A stretch of DNA of 64,000 nt from the NCBI GenBank assembly GCA_036346205.1, contig JARFJB010000534.1, positions 595,001 through 659,000 of the forward strand, written 5' to 3'. The DNA comes from Vesta saturnalis (taxonomy: Eukaryota > Arthropoda > Insecta > Coleoptera > Lampyridae). Of this stretch, positions 32,490 to 43,365 are shown piece by piece. Under the pieces are notes generated by a model that worked only from the letters and a program-made list of their open reading frames with translations, did no database searches and had not been told where the DNA came from. How positions within the stretch are numbered: the first letter of the stretch is position 1; the number at the start of each line of letters is the position of its first letter. The position numbers were made by a program, and so were the translations under genes.

Positions 32490-35040
32490 CGGGGTTCTTA
32501 CTTAATGCTGCAAAACTCGTAACAACTCCAGAAACGTCAAAATCTGGAGAAAATGTCATATAGGTACCACCTGTTAAACAGATTTATAACGGGAGAACGT
32601 CATGAAGTAGGTCTTATAATAGCCTCCTGTTAGGCCATGTTCACTCAAAAACGAAATACTCTCCTCCCTGAAAATTCTACTCCGAAAATATATAAAAGCC
32701 ACAAAATTGGGAAAGTGAAACCAGAACTCACTAAATATTTCAATAAACTCAGCGTTAAAATCATTGGCTCAAATACCCAAAGTAATTGATCAAAACAGTA
32801 GTTAATTATTCAATTTAAAACGAAAAATACGTCACAACAAACTAAACAAACACGGTAAACATTTATAAAATCCTAAAATTTAATAAACAACAAAATCGAG
32901 GTGCAATTCCTAAATTCGGAAAAATATACAGCTCAAACAAATAACAAACTGCTTACCTTTTTTGGCAACTCTAGGTAATCGACAGCTATTCAGATTATTC
33001 CTTTAAAAATAACTTTTAAAAAATGCTACTACTCGCAAAACTAACATGTATAAAACTAAACAGTTCGGTCAACGACCGACTCACTACATAATTACGTTAT
33101 TTTATAGTCTAAAATTTATTTTAAAGTGACCTGTTGCCAAAATCCAAAAACAACCGTTCAAATCCAGGAATCCCCATTAATTACGTTAACGCTTAATGGA
33201 ACTTCAAAAGGTTACTTAAAAAAAACTTGTATAACTTCAATAACATTGCTTACAATCAAAGTGAACGATAAATGGACGTTGTCGCTGTAAAATTACTTAA
33301 CTCAAAATTTCTCAAAAATAATTCAAGGACTAGAATTCTTAAACGTGAATCACAGTATCTATTCTTCAACTTATTACTTTACGCCGGCAAAATTGTAGGC
33401 ACAAAGGATGAAGTCACAATAAATTCATATCTCTTAATAAAACAGTCATAAACATTTACACTGGTCGTATATTATGGCATTTACATATTAAATTTTGGTA
33501 CAGTTACAAAGACACAATGAATTTTGCAGTTCAAAACAAGAAACCTAAAAATAATAATCAAATTCAGTCAGCGCTTGCAAGGCCATATTATCGATAACTA
33601 CCTTTTAATCACTACAATGGAAATAATAAAGATATCGGTAATATAAATTTTGACATCTTTGCGTAAAATAAACTTTCAATTGAGAACATTACGCAGATAA
33701 AAAACTCAAGATGTTAACAAATAACTCGGATGAATGAATACACCTATTTCTAAATTGCTTGAAGGACTTATGTACGATAGTTTACACGAAAGCAAGCGAA
33801 TGCGTTCTCCACATAAACAGAAAAAACGCACCAGCAGAATAGAAAATAAACATTTACCTTACTTAGCACTTATAGCAATGGAATACTCTCCTTCTACTGG
33901 ACTATAATATAATAGGTCGTGCAACTGATCCACCAAGAGCTGGATCGATAGCTGAATTTCTACGGTACGATTTCCAAATAATATCTCACAAACGACAACT
34001 TCCTAATCATAATTACGCGAACTAAATTTACGACAGTTAATTCAACCAAAAGCACACAAGTGACTAATTTTTCATCTGATTTATCGTGAATGCACAAATA
34101 TTTAACCAGACTGGTGAGCATTAAGTTATTTACAAAGCGTTCTTTAACGCTTTAAGTGTGTATTTTGTTTGAGCTGTACGATGTACGTAAAACTACGTCT
34201 TAACCAGGAACTCGTTAAATTAATCCGCATAACCAAAATGCGTTAAAGCAGTTGAACTGAACAAAGGTTCAGCACTTCAAAAAACACTAGAACCAATTAC
34301 TTCTATGACAGAAAAATATCACTAACCCCTTTCACGTATATTGCGAATACCGCAAACAAAAAAAACAGACGTGAGTTCCACTGCATCATGGACTTAACTG
34401 ACTTAAGCATCGTTCAGATCTCGCCATTTTCAAATCTCCCTTACATTTTAATTTAACCAATCATAACAATTTACTACTTAAAATTTCAAATTGGGCCAAA
34501 AACGCATTGAATTCGTGAGCCAAACTATAAAAATTGCATCATCCATCGAAATTGTGTTCCCAAAAGGTGCCTTGTGTAAGGTGATGCGCCTTTGATGACG
34601 AAACTCTACTATAATGAACCTTAAAATAACGTATATAAAATGCAAACTCTTTGTTTAAAACCAAAACTTTATCAATAGGAAAGGCGACAGATTGACGGCT
34701 AGAGTGAAATTCGCAAAAGATGTACCATACAACGTAATAATTTTATACTCAATTTAATTTTATCTACAATAAGGAAAAAACTATTATTTACAAAGAAACG
34801 AATTAATTCCCAACAACACTAGTAAAAGGATTCTACCAATAATCGTTACTAATACATAATTCACATTTTCATTTAAAACTTTCATCTTACTTTGATAAAC
34901 AACAAAACTTACATTTCGTTTTAGAAAAAAAATGCGATTACCATGTGTAAAAATTTCGAAAAATACGTAAAAGACAACAAAAAAACGTTATAATATAAAA
35001 GCTTTCCAAGCATTTATGCGTTATTAATTTCAATTGCCTG
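32490..35040. other. 2.5 kb of AT-rich sequence, no gene seen
   Basis: No coding tract or family motif was recognised on either strand. The base composition is strongly A-rich on the plus strand throughout, similar in style to 60.9-63.0 kb, but I could not align the two by eye. Confidence 0.4.
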
Positions 35041-35048
35041 AAGTTATA

Positions 35049-35880
35049 CTACATTTCAGATGTACGGTACAAACAAATAATTGATAATTTCAAACTAAAG
35101 GGTAAATATGTGATAAAATCACACGGCCGCGTGACAACCTGTATCGTCAGCAGATGTGGAAATGAACCCTGCTGCAGCAAGCGTTGAAGGTGAGTGAACT
35201 CCAAACCATGTTCGATACTTAGTAAACGTTTATGGAAGCATTTGTAATACTGAGGATAATAAAAGTTTGTTGGCACGTCACACATGTTCTTACCGTAGAA
35301 CACAGTAATGTACTAACATGAAATAATTTATTATGTACAATATATACATTATAAAAAAATATTAATTGTCCAGATAGTATACTTCACCACAAAGTATGCA
35401 TGAATCGTCCTCATATACTTCGTGCAACATTGGTAGGGATGCTCTACACGATGAGGACCAATATTCTTCGTGTGACATGTGGTACAGTGCAACCCATCTC
35501 TCCATATGTGTGTGGTGGTCAATAATTCGGTGTGCACTTGGTTGCAATGCTTTTTAGCAGTCATAGCACAGATGCATATGGCCAACAAGGTGATTTGAGC
35601 ATAATAGCCCAAGTTACCCATGAACGCATGCTGGTGGAAGTATCGAATTCGTTTACACAAGTTGGCGAACCATTCAGTATTCTACTGCACATCTTCATAT
35701 AGCGCTTCTGTCGTCGTAGAGGGTAGTAGCCCCTTTTTTTCAAACTGAACCAAGTTTGGTATTAGTTCACATATTCGCCGCGCACATAACATTAAACAGT
35801 GATAATGGTTGGTAGCACTCACTAGACTCCCAATCGTTTTGTAATAAGGTATTTGACATACTGAAACTGTTGGAAATTAC
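35049..35880 (-). pseudogene. unassigned decayed coding tract
   Basis: The minus strand reads extended open stretches: 35303-35049 (with YYPQYYKCFHKRLLSIEHGL) and, with one TAG and one frame change, about 35860-35349 (with NLGYYAQITLLAICICAMTA and HCTTCHTKNIGPHRVEHPYQ). It may be part of the neighbouring Polinton-like block or another element. I do not recognise a domain. Confidence 0.3.
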
Positions 35881-35891
35881 GCGTTGCTATA

Positions 35892-37071
35892 CAGTGTGTC
35901 CGAGATTCAGCATGCATGTATTGCTATTTTCGTTAATATTGAGGATAGAATGTCGGTTAAATGGGGAAAGTTTTAGAGAATTTTATGGCTATCATCATGG
36001 TAAAGTCAGATTTGAAGTAACTTTTTTTGTTTTTGAAATAATTGAAGAAAACAAAAATTGTGCATTTTCTACTACCCCCTGCAGCTCTTTTATTTGAAGT
36101 CTGACAACATTTTGATTTGTACATTATTATGACACTTTTAAAAGACAATTTAAAAAAAAGTACCAAAATTTATCTACAGTCATTTGTTTTTGAAATACAT
36201 ACACTAACTATTATTTTTCATATGGACGCCATCTTGGATTTTTACTTTATCGAATAGTATTTTTTATCACCTTTTGAGCGATGTATCACATGATACGAGA
36301 ACTATCAAAAATTTAAACCCTTGCTAATTTATCTGTTTTTACTTACAAAATTTAATACATTTCTAACGTTTGTTTTTGGACGCTATTTGGATTTTTACAT
36401 TATCGAATAGTGGATTTCATAACCTCTTCTACAATGTATTACATGATATAAAAATGTATAAAATGTGTGGAGTGTAGAGGGGGGCATATCGAGCATGTTT
36501 TGTGATAGTTACTATTATCGGTTTTGTTTTTATTTTAGTTATTAGAAATTACAATAATTAGGAATCTAAATGTAGAAATTTTTCATTTATTAATTCATGC
36601 CTTCTCAAAGCCTACTATTTCAATTTTATATTTTTTAAATTTTTGATAGTTGGAAGTAAATTCTCGTATCATGTGATACATCGCTGAAAAGGTGATAAAA
36701 AATACTATTCGATAATGTAAAAATCCAAGATGGCGTCCATATGAAAAACAACAGTTAGTGTATGTATTTCAAAAACAAATGCCTGCAGATAAATTTTGGT
36801 ACTTTTTTTTTAAATTGTCTTTTAAAAGTGTCATAATAATGTACAAATCAAAATGTTGTCAGACTTCAAATAAAACAGCTACAGGGGGTAGTAGAAAATG
36901 CACAATTTTTGTTTTCTTCAATTATTTCAAAAACAAAAAAAGTTACTTCAAATCTGACTTTACCATGATGATAGCCATAAAATTCTCTAAAACTTTCCCC
37001 ATTTAACCGACATTCTATCTTCAATATTAACGAATATAGCAATACATGCATGCTGAATTTCGGACACACTG
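35892..37071. mobile_element. foldback MITE with about 420-bp inverted repeats, TA target site
   Basis: CAGTGTGTCCGAGATTCAGC at 35892 is mirrored by GCTGAATTTCGGACACACTG ending at 37071, with TA on both sides (35890-35891, 37072-37073). The arms run to about 36315 and from about 36649. The loop repeats part of the arm (ATTATCGAATAGT at about 36400). The two similar predicted peptides on opposite strands here are just the arms read in both directions. The TA site suggests mobilisation by a Tc1/mariner transposase. Confidence 0.88.
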
Positions 37072-37079
37072 TATGTGTG

Positions 37080-37380
37080 TAGTTATCCCTCCTTTTAAAG
37101 TGAGGATGACCTTGTAAAGGCATAAGAATCGATAACCTTGTGGAATTAGTTGATCACCTCGCGAGTATGCAGTGAAGTGGAACAGAATGAGAAGTAACCT
37201 TGGGCTGAGTGTTGAAAAAGAACCTTGAAATGGTGTGGCTGCCGAGGCCACACCAATAACCTTCGTGGACGGTGTTGACGAGGTCATAATATTAACCTTG
37301 AAGGAGAAATAGAGGGGTAGGAGGGACATAAATGAAGATGGAGTACATCTAAAGTCAGTATCCTGTATAATGGAGAACAT
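37080..37380. repeat. noncoding tract with recurrent AACCTTG motif
   Basis: AACCTTG or a close variant recurs near 37133, 37198, 37223, 37259 and 37293 without a fixed period. The function is unknown. Confidence 0.4.
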
Positions 37381-37394
37381 ATTACGTCAAGCTC

Positions 37395-38610
37395 TAAAAA
37401 AGGCGAAGATTGTGATTATGTTATAAATTCAAACGGATTCTGCGACATTTTAATTAAGAATATGCAGTATTTTCTAAATAAAAGTAAATCGAAGTATGTT
37501 AGTGTGGATCTGTCACCCCAATTCAATTTTGAACCAGTCGTGAATCTTGGTGGACCCTAGAGTAATGGTGTGGTGTTTGATAAGCAGGAATGGTAGATAC
37601 TTATAGAAAATCAAAAAATAATTACAAATTATTTCTACATATCATGGCTACCTACAAAAATGGGTTCGAAAACTGTATCCTATGAATCTATTAACAAGAA
37701 GAAAGTTATACGCATCTATGATTGTGAAGAATCAGAAATCTATTTAGGATGGGAGTGTACAGAGCAGTTATGGAGGCTTAACATAATAAGTTACCGATTC
37801 GATTGCATTTAGTACCTACTATGGAATTTCCTGCGTTTTACAATAAAATAATAAACGCGGCAGCGGAAATGAAAATGTTGCCATACACAAGTGAATGGCT
37901 CCATTGCAAGATATATGTGATGTCAATGTAGCATGTCTTATGGAAGTTGTAGAATTTGACAAGGACAAAATAAATATTGATGTAAACGTTCCAAAGCTGT
38001 AAAGTAGAAAAAGTGGGGGTAACGTGCATATAGAGAATAGTACTAAAGGTTAGTCAGTATGTGGATGTGTTATAGTGTAGAGTAGTGGTATAAAGCTGTA
38101 AATTGTGTTAGTGCAGTCCAAAGACTAATATGTCAGTTACAATCATTAGAATTTGATGCTGAACATGAAAAAGTATATGGAAAGGGCACGTTTAGTAATA
38201 AGTATTTAGATAATCTAGTTTACAAGTACGGTGGAGGGATACGTATTTGTGAGATACTTTCAATCGCATGAAGATGATGGAGAATGTATTTGTAGTATGA
38301 AACGACCTTAAATAAATATCATTGGAACAATTTGTACACGTAATAGAACGACATTTATCGAATTATAATTCATTAGATGATAACTCACCAAGTCAAGCAG
38401 ATGTGCGTTAATGAATCCAAAAATGTAGTCCACTACATGTTAGAATGGAAGTTAGCGCATAGCCAAGCGGAAAAAGGAGAATGGGAACAATTAGCTAGAG
38501 ACTCTGCACGCTTTAAAACAAGAATCGAAGACTGTCGTAATGTAAATTCACCAATCCTAGAAAATCAATACCGTGAATGTGTGTTTGTGAAACGATTTAG
38601 TAGTATGTAG
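37395..38610 (+). pseudogene. Polinton-associated hypothetical protein remnants
   Basis: Broken coding tracts on the plus strand. One includes FLNKSKSKYVSVDLSPQFNF and, further on, MGSKTVSYESINKKKVIRIY and EIYLGWECTEQLWRLN; many stops lie between. A second, intact piece is 38377-38610 (77 codons, charged, with NVVHYMLEWKLAHSQAEKGE). They resemble small conserved proteins that accompany Polinton-like elements in arthropods as far as I recall; function is unknown. Confidence 0.4.
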
Positions 38611-38709
38611 TATTTTGTGTACATATTAATATAAATAAAAGCTAAAATTGACAAAAAAATTTATTTCACAATAATATTACAGTAGATAGAATAAACGTAT
38701 ATAATGTAT

Positions 38710-39680
38710 TCTATAATTCCTTTGTTAGAAACCGATGAATTTGAAAATTATCAAAACCCAGCCACTTCGTGAGAGATTTACTTCCTTGACGTCGAATTAC
38801 ACGAGCATATTTAACACTTGCAGTTCTGGTTAATAGAAAGGTCCTTGAAGCTCTTGATCTCGACTATCGTGTAATTTGTATGTAATTGAACTTGAACGTT
38901 TTACTGCTGCTATTCGAGAGACTCCAATTAGGTGTGTAACCCTTAGAGAATATGCTTCTATATTTGTATCAAGAACTTTATGACATTTTAAATGTTTCAA
39001 AATAGCTGCAGCGCTCTTTTCCGTTACATCTATCGGTTTGTATCCGGTTATTCTATGCTTTCTTGAATTATAATCAGCAACGATTTGAGGTAATATTGAT
39101 AACCATTTATAGGAACCTTGCATGCTGAATATTTTTTACATTATTGCTTTAAGGGCGCGATTTACTCATTCAACTGTGCTACTTTTGAAGGTGGAATACT
39201 ACTGTAATGATTGATATTAATTTTTTTATTACTTTTTTAAATTATGCATTATGAAACTCCGTTTTCGTATCAGTTTGTATATGTTTAGCCGTCCTTTGCA
39301 AACGAAACAAAAGTTTAATCATTACATCTGCCACTAGTTTACCATTCTTGCGTTTGATGGAAAATGCCCAAACATATTAGGAAAACGCATTTATTATCAC
39401 TAAAATGTATCGAAATCCTTTATTTACTTGAGCATAAGGTATCATTTCCACTAAATCTGCTTGAAATAGATTATTTAAGCCTTTGAGTACTGCACAACCT
39501 CGGGGAAAATTTCTTCTTGCCAGTTTGTGAAGTTCTTCAACATCAACTTTACTCATTTTGTCACTTTGGATTTTATTACTATCTCTATGGTGAAAATAGT
39601 TGGAGTTCCATACTGTACAAATTCTGACACGCTCACTTAAGGCACAGCATTCTTAATTTACTCCGCGTGACAGCACAAAC
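38710..39680 (-). pseudogene. retroviral-type integrase (Polinton), broken
   Basis: The minus strand carries an rve-like core in several frames: a first-Asp block (QADLVEMI, near 39450), FRYILVIINAFS (near 39400), then after frameshifts LSILPQIVADYNSRKHRITG and GYKPIDV (ORF 39123-38830), which is the usual integrase core end. The C-terminal part ends near 38770-38720 with KWLGFDN, suggestive of a chromodomain-like tail. Such integrases join element ends to target DNA. Multiple stops and frameshifts make it inactive. Confidence 0.6.
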
Positions 39681-39732
39681 GTTTTACCATCTATGTGAAG
39701 CTCAAGACTTGGATGACTCCACTTACAATACC

Positions 39733-39993
39733 CTACGGTACCTTCGTTACAGGGAAAATATATTTGTTAGCTGCACCAGTAGGAATGTTAATTCTTCTCT
39801 TAGCGGTTATTCCAGATAAAAAAATAAAATTTTCGTAATAAAGGTCATCATTTCGTTTCGTGGCATCACTGTGATGATGATTAATATGTGTACCAAATTT
39901 ATCTAATGCCATTTGAGGATGAAGACGTCTACCAAATTTATCTATTGGCATTACTGCTGGATATAGTTTCTGTAGTGGTGATCGTTGTAACAA
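39733..39993 (-). CDS. hypothetical small protein in the Polinton-like block
   Basis: An open frame of 86 codons on the minus strand, basic, with KFGRRLHPQMALDKFGTHIN. It lies between the integrase and the conserved protein at 40.03-41.06 kb, on the same strand. No domain recognised; possibly a fragment. Confidence 0.35.
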   Translation of the reverse strand: MLQRSPLQKLYPAVMPIDKFGRRLHPQMALDKFGTHINHHHSDATKRNDDLYYENFIFLSGITAKRRINIPTGAANKYIFPVTKVP

Positions 39994-40029
39994 TGAAATA
40001 ACATGAATATAGTAATAGATTTATAATAA

Positions 40030-41060
40030 TAGATCTTACTTTATTAGTTTTGCTTACGTAGTTCGTCAATTATACGTATTATTTCGTTATGATTGCTAGT
40101 GTTCCTGCCGTCATTAATCCTAATAATTCCCTTAACCAATCCACTAATTTGTTCGGATTATTCCATGATACAAACTCAATACCTTTGTTATTATACTGCA
40201 ATAGTAGCATGCCACCACCTCTTTTGGACATAGAAGTTGTTCAAGATCTTGTGACAGGAGCTGCATTATATGATGTAGCGGAATGTTTTCTAAGTAGAAG
40301 TAACGATTTAATGATTCAATGTATTTCTTACTATTATTCCTTGGATTTGGTCACCTGGGTTATAAATCCGTCGAGCAGCATTTGTACGACACAAAATGTC
40401 ATTGTACTGGTGTAGATACTCTTTTTGTATCTCGTAGGCACTTTTTCATATCGTAGTTCATACCATCCCGGAGTTCCATCATAGTCTAAGGATGATCCAT
40501 CAAGAAGCGCGACACGAAAATTCTCTACAACAAAGTCTAGTTCAGCATCACCAACAAAACATTTCTCTTTTTCGGGAAGAAAGTGTACGAAGTATGTTAA
40601 GTCATACTCGTCTTCGGGATTACTAAATATACCTTCGACATAGTATTTCGCCAATCCTTCATACTGATTAAGTAACAGTTCTGATTTCAATTGTTGTAAA
40701 TTAGGAATTTCCATCTCGTCGTCATATGTGGTATCAGCAATCACAGTTTCTTGTACAGATTGTGAAATGGTGCCAGGAACAAGAGTACGTGCTGCTTTCC
40801 GTATTCCAGAGGTTTTAGGTATATGATGTAAAAAACTTCATTTTCATGTGCAGTGGGTTCAAATTTTTCGAATTCTTATGCAAGGGCTTCAGCTTTGATG
40901 AGAGAACCATCTCTTTTAGTAATCAATTGCTTTAATGGTTGTGTGATAGGTTTAAAGTGTGAATTATCTTCTTTTAAACCATCATATTTCTGTTGCACAC
41001 TCTTGCGAGCACGCAAACGTCTTGTACTAAGCGTTCCTCCATTACTACTATATGTTTATA
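40030..41060 (-). pseudogene. conserved Polinton-type protein, frameshifted
   Basis: The minus strand reads a basic N-terminal piece (RRLRARKSVQQKYDGLKEDN, near 41020), an acidic open frame 40744-40334 (LKSELLLNQYEGLAKYYVEG; PGWYELRYEKVPTRYKK) and, after a TAG and a frame change, GIEFVSWNNPNKLVDWLREL and NEIIRIIDELRKQN before a TAA at about 40045. The order and the C-terminal block are what I expect of a conserved Polinton protein of unknown role. Three or more frame changes are needed, so it is dead. Confidence 0.5.
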
Positions 41061-41109
41061 CTATTATTACAGTATTTATAATGCAATGTAACAGACAAAT
41101 TCCTTATGA

Positions 41110-41700
41110 AAACGATCCGAATTAACTTCACTTTCTTCATCAGTCACAAGAAATCCGAATTTGTCACACCAGCAACAGAAACATAAGTCTTTAAATCTAT
41201 CAAATGATATATCTACATTAACGAGATAAGATTAGTGTGATCTTGTTGAAAAAGGATAACTAAATTCTTATCATCACGTATAAGTTGTTTTGGAATACAT
41301 GAATACGTTTGGCACAAATAGAAACAATCAGTTCCCTAATTTCGTTTTGTTTATGATATGCCACAACATCAAAAATCACTATTGAATTCTTACGGGCATC
41401 ACTAGGAGATATGACATCACCATTAATACTATATTCGAAATTTCGTAGGTACCTATTGGTATTTGGGTTGATATAAAGATTTGCAGTATACATAGACATT
41501 TTCAAAACGTAAACCATTCGGATATTTTAACAAGGTAATCATAACATTTGTTTTTCCGCAGCCAGATGGGCCGACGATTATACCTAGTTTACAACCTACT
41601 TTCAGCAGACTACTACGTTTAGAGTATTGTTTCTTGTTAAAAGTGATATGATAGATAATTCTGTATCTTGCGGAATGAAACGGAAGTCACCCATTGTAGT
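41110..41700 (-). pseudogene. packaging-type P-loop ATPase (FtsK/HerA-like) of the Polinton-like block
   Basis: The minus-strand reading starts with ATG at about 41695 and shows the Walker A motif LGIIVGPSGCGKTNVMI at about 41560. After a frame change there is an open frame (41517-41260) with SIVIFDVVAYHKQNEIRELI, a Walker B-like hydrophobic strand ending in Asp. In Polintons and related viruses this enzyme pumps DNA into capsids. At least one stop follows KVG upstream and a frameshift follows Walker A. Confidence 0.6.
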
Positions 41701-41737
41701 ACTGAACCACGACTTGAACGATACTAATATATGTACA

Positions 41738-41786
41738 TATAAAAGCCGTACACGTTAAGTAGTTTAGTAGTGCACTGTCAGTCAGT
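41738..41786 (+). promoter_or_regulatory. TATA box and initiator-like site between divergent Polinton genes
   Basis: TATAAAAG at 41738-41745 and the arthropod initiator-like TCAGT at 41778-41782 and 41782-41786, just before the ATG at 41792. The spacing (about 40 nt) is longer than the usual 30, so the start site may lie slightly upstream. Confidence 0.4.
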
Positions 41787-41791
41787 GTGTT

Positions 41792-42361
41792 ATGAAGTAT
41801 AGTTCTCGGTGTAATAGGAAGAAGAAAGGTTTTGGATTAATTACCATCTTAATAAATAAATTACCCGTGGAGTTACAAATACCTGGGTACAGATACTGTG
41901 GACCGGGTGCCCCTTTACGAGAACGATTAGCTCGGAGAAAGAGCAGCTGCATTAACCATAGCCGGTGTAATGAAGGGAAAAAAACCAATCGGAATGGGAA
42001 GTAAATCACGACGAAGGAAGCGTTCTCACAGAAATAGACCAATTTCGTTTAACAAAGCAGTCCTTCCAGCGCGACGTCGTGTTGGTGGACAATTTCGATC
42101 ATCTTTAAAATCCACAATACAACAAGCCTTAAACGTTCTAAAACACAAAAAATTCATGACACCCAAGAACAGAATATTACCAATACCAAAACGTGGGAGA
42201 TTCATACCTCTTATTTCCCATTGGCAGCATTAGGAGCCTTAGGCTCTTTGGGTGGAGGTGCAGTTTCAAAAGGGGTTACTGATGCAAAAGCTGCGTCAAA
42301 AACGTTATAAGAAACCAAACTTCACAATCAAACAATGGAAGCAGCCGCCTTAGGAAAACGC

Positions 42362-42362
<1 letters not shown>
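41792..42362 (+). pseudogene. PLA2-motif minor capsid-like protein of the Polinton-like block
   Basis: The ATG is at 41792. The N-terminal part has INKLPVELQIPGYRYCGPGA; the YxGPG loop is the calcium-binding motif of parvovirus-type phospholipase A2 domains also found in Polinton-like proteins. After a frame change comes a very basic region (GSKSRRRKRSHRNRP) and a Gly/Ala-rich hydrophobic stretch ending ETKLHNQTMEAAALGK, then the AT run of the Penelope insertion. The catalytic His-Asp pair is not recognisable. Two or three frame changes are present. Confidence 0.55.
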
Positions 42363-42434
<72 letters not shown>

Positions 42435-42648
42435 GTTGATGTTCTTCCGGGCTTGGTCTCGCGTAGATTCTCCTCTATGGTTCTTAAAGAACCGATGTTG
42501 AAATGACGACGTTTCGGCATAATCTCATCTGCCATTTTCAACACTTCGTGTTCTGCTCCTGGTAGCGCGAACTGAACATGAAGGAGAATCTACGCGAGAC
42601 CAAGCCGGGAAGAACATCTACTTCATATCCAGCACTCGCGGAAACCTG

Positions 42649-42687
<39 letters not shown>
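42363..42687. mobile_element. Penelope-type tail inserted in a Polinton-like gene
   Basis: (AT)n at 42363-42431, an inverted repeat of about 47 bp (about 42433-42480 against 42572-42622, GGAGAATCTACGCGAGACCA), a central part with a hammerhead-like motif on the minus strand, and a second AT run at 42650-42687. The Polinton-like reading continues on both sides. Confidence 0.65.
42505..42545 (-). ncRNA. hammerhead-like motif in the Penelope tail
   Basis: On the minus strand: GGCAGATGAGATTATGCC followed directly by GAAACGTC. CAGATGA replaces CTGATGA. It has the same GAAACGTC end as the motif at 18306-18314. Confidence 0.45.
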
Positions 42688-42689
<2 letters not shown>

Positions 42690-42995
42690 CCATATAAGCG
42701 AGGATTAGGTATATGTTTACAACCGTATTCAAAAAACTCTCACTCAAGGTTCCACGGCACGCCTTAAGCAACGTTGAGCTATCTGAATTTGTTGAGAAAT
42801 TAATAATTCCCTATTTTTGAGGGAACGCACTAGACGTCTTACATCAAGCGAGACATATTACATATATTGATAGCATCGGGCATAATAAACCGCCCTTAGA
42901 ATTAATCCACTACTTTCCAAGTAATGGTAGCAGAAACACAATTGATTATAACTTTACCAAAGTTCAAAACTTGAATTTACTAAGGTTCAAAACTT
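42690..42995 (+). pseudogene. adenain-like cysteine protease remnant (Polinton)
   Basis: Plus-strand pieces in shifting frames: LSNVELSEFVEKLIIPYF, then NKPPLELIHYFPSNGSRNTI. They fit the N-terminal and middle blocks of the capsid maturation protease of Polintons. The catalytic residues are not recognisable and the 3' half is missing. Confidence 0.45.
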
Positions 42996-43049
42996 GAATA
43001 CATACATTTGCGGTCATTTACCCTTACGATTTTTATATGACAACGCGTT

Positions 43050-43365
43050 TTGATTGTCAGTAGTGGTTACGTGATCGTAATTTCATACACATTTATATTT
43101 ACTGGTCAAAGCTGTATCTTGCTAGCTAACTTTAACCCGCCGATTTATCTTGATGAGTCAGAATCTGTAATGGGGTTGACTAGTTTTGAATCATTTAATA
43201 CTGTAGAAAACGTTACTTCAAAGAATAACCAACTCGAATTTGGAAAAGATAGAATTACAATACCACCAGGATCATACGAAATCGGGGATGTGAATAAACA
43301 TATTAACGAGACAGTGAAGGATTCTAGAGGATTTATTAATTCTCATACGAAGATGAGAATAAGAA
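43050..43365 (+). pseudogene. Polinton-type capsid-associated protein, 3'-truncated
   Basis: An open frame starts at 43050. Conserved-looking blocks are LANFNPPIYLDESESVMGLT, FESFNTVENV and RITIPPGSYEIGDVNKHI. I recall such proteins from arthropod Polinton-like elements, possibly penton-like, but that role is uncertain. At about 43360 the reading passes into a LINE, so the C-terminal part is lost. Confidence 0.5.

Larger units (their letters stand above)
37380..43360. mobile_element. Polinton/Maverick-like (adintovirus-like) block, decayed and incomplete
   Basis: A cluster of gene remnants characteristic of Polintons: a retroviral-type integrase, a GPSGCGKT packaging-type ATPase, a PLA2-motif minor-capsid-like protein, an adenain-like protease remnant and further conserved small proteins. 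Genes left of about 41.7 kb are mostly on the minus strand and those right of it on the plus strand, diverging from a TATA-containing gap. No DNA polymerase B or major capsid gene was seen and no terminal repeats were found. It is interrupted by a Penelope tail (42363-42687) and cut off by a LINE at about 43360. Confidence 0.6.

Noticed and set aside
32490..35040. Possible shared repeat with 60.9-63.0 kb
   Set aside because: The similarity seemed to be only in base composition; no block could be aligned by eye.
35870..37123. Two very similar small proteins on opposite strands
   Set aside because: They are the two arms of the foldback element read in both directions.
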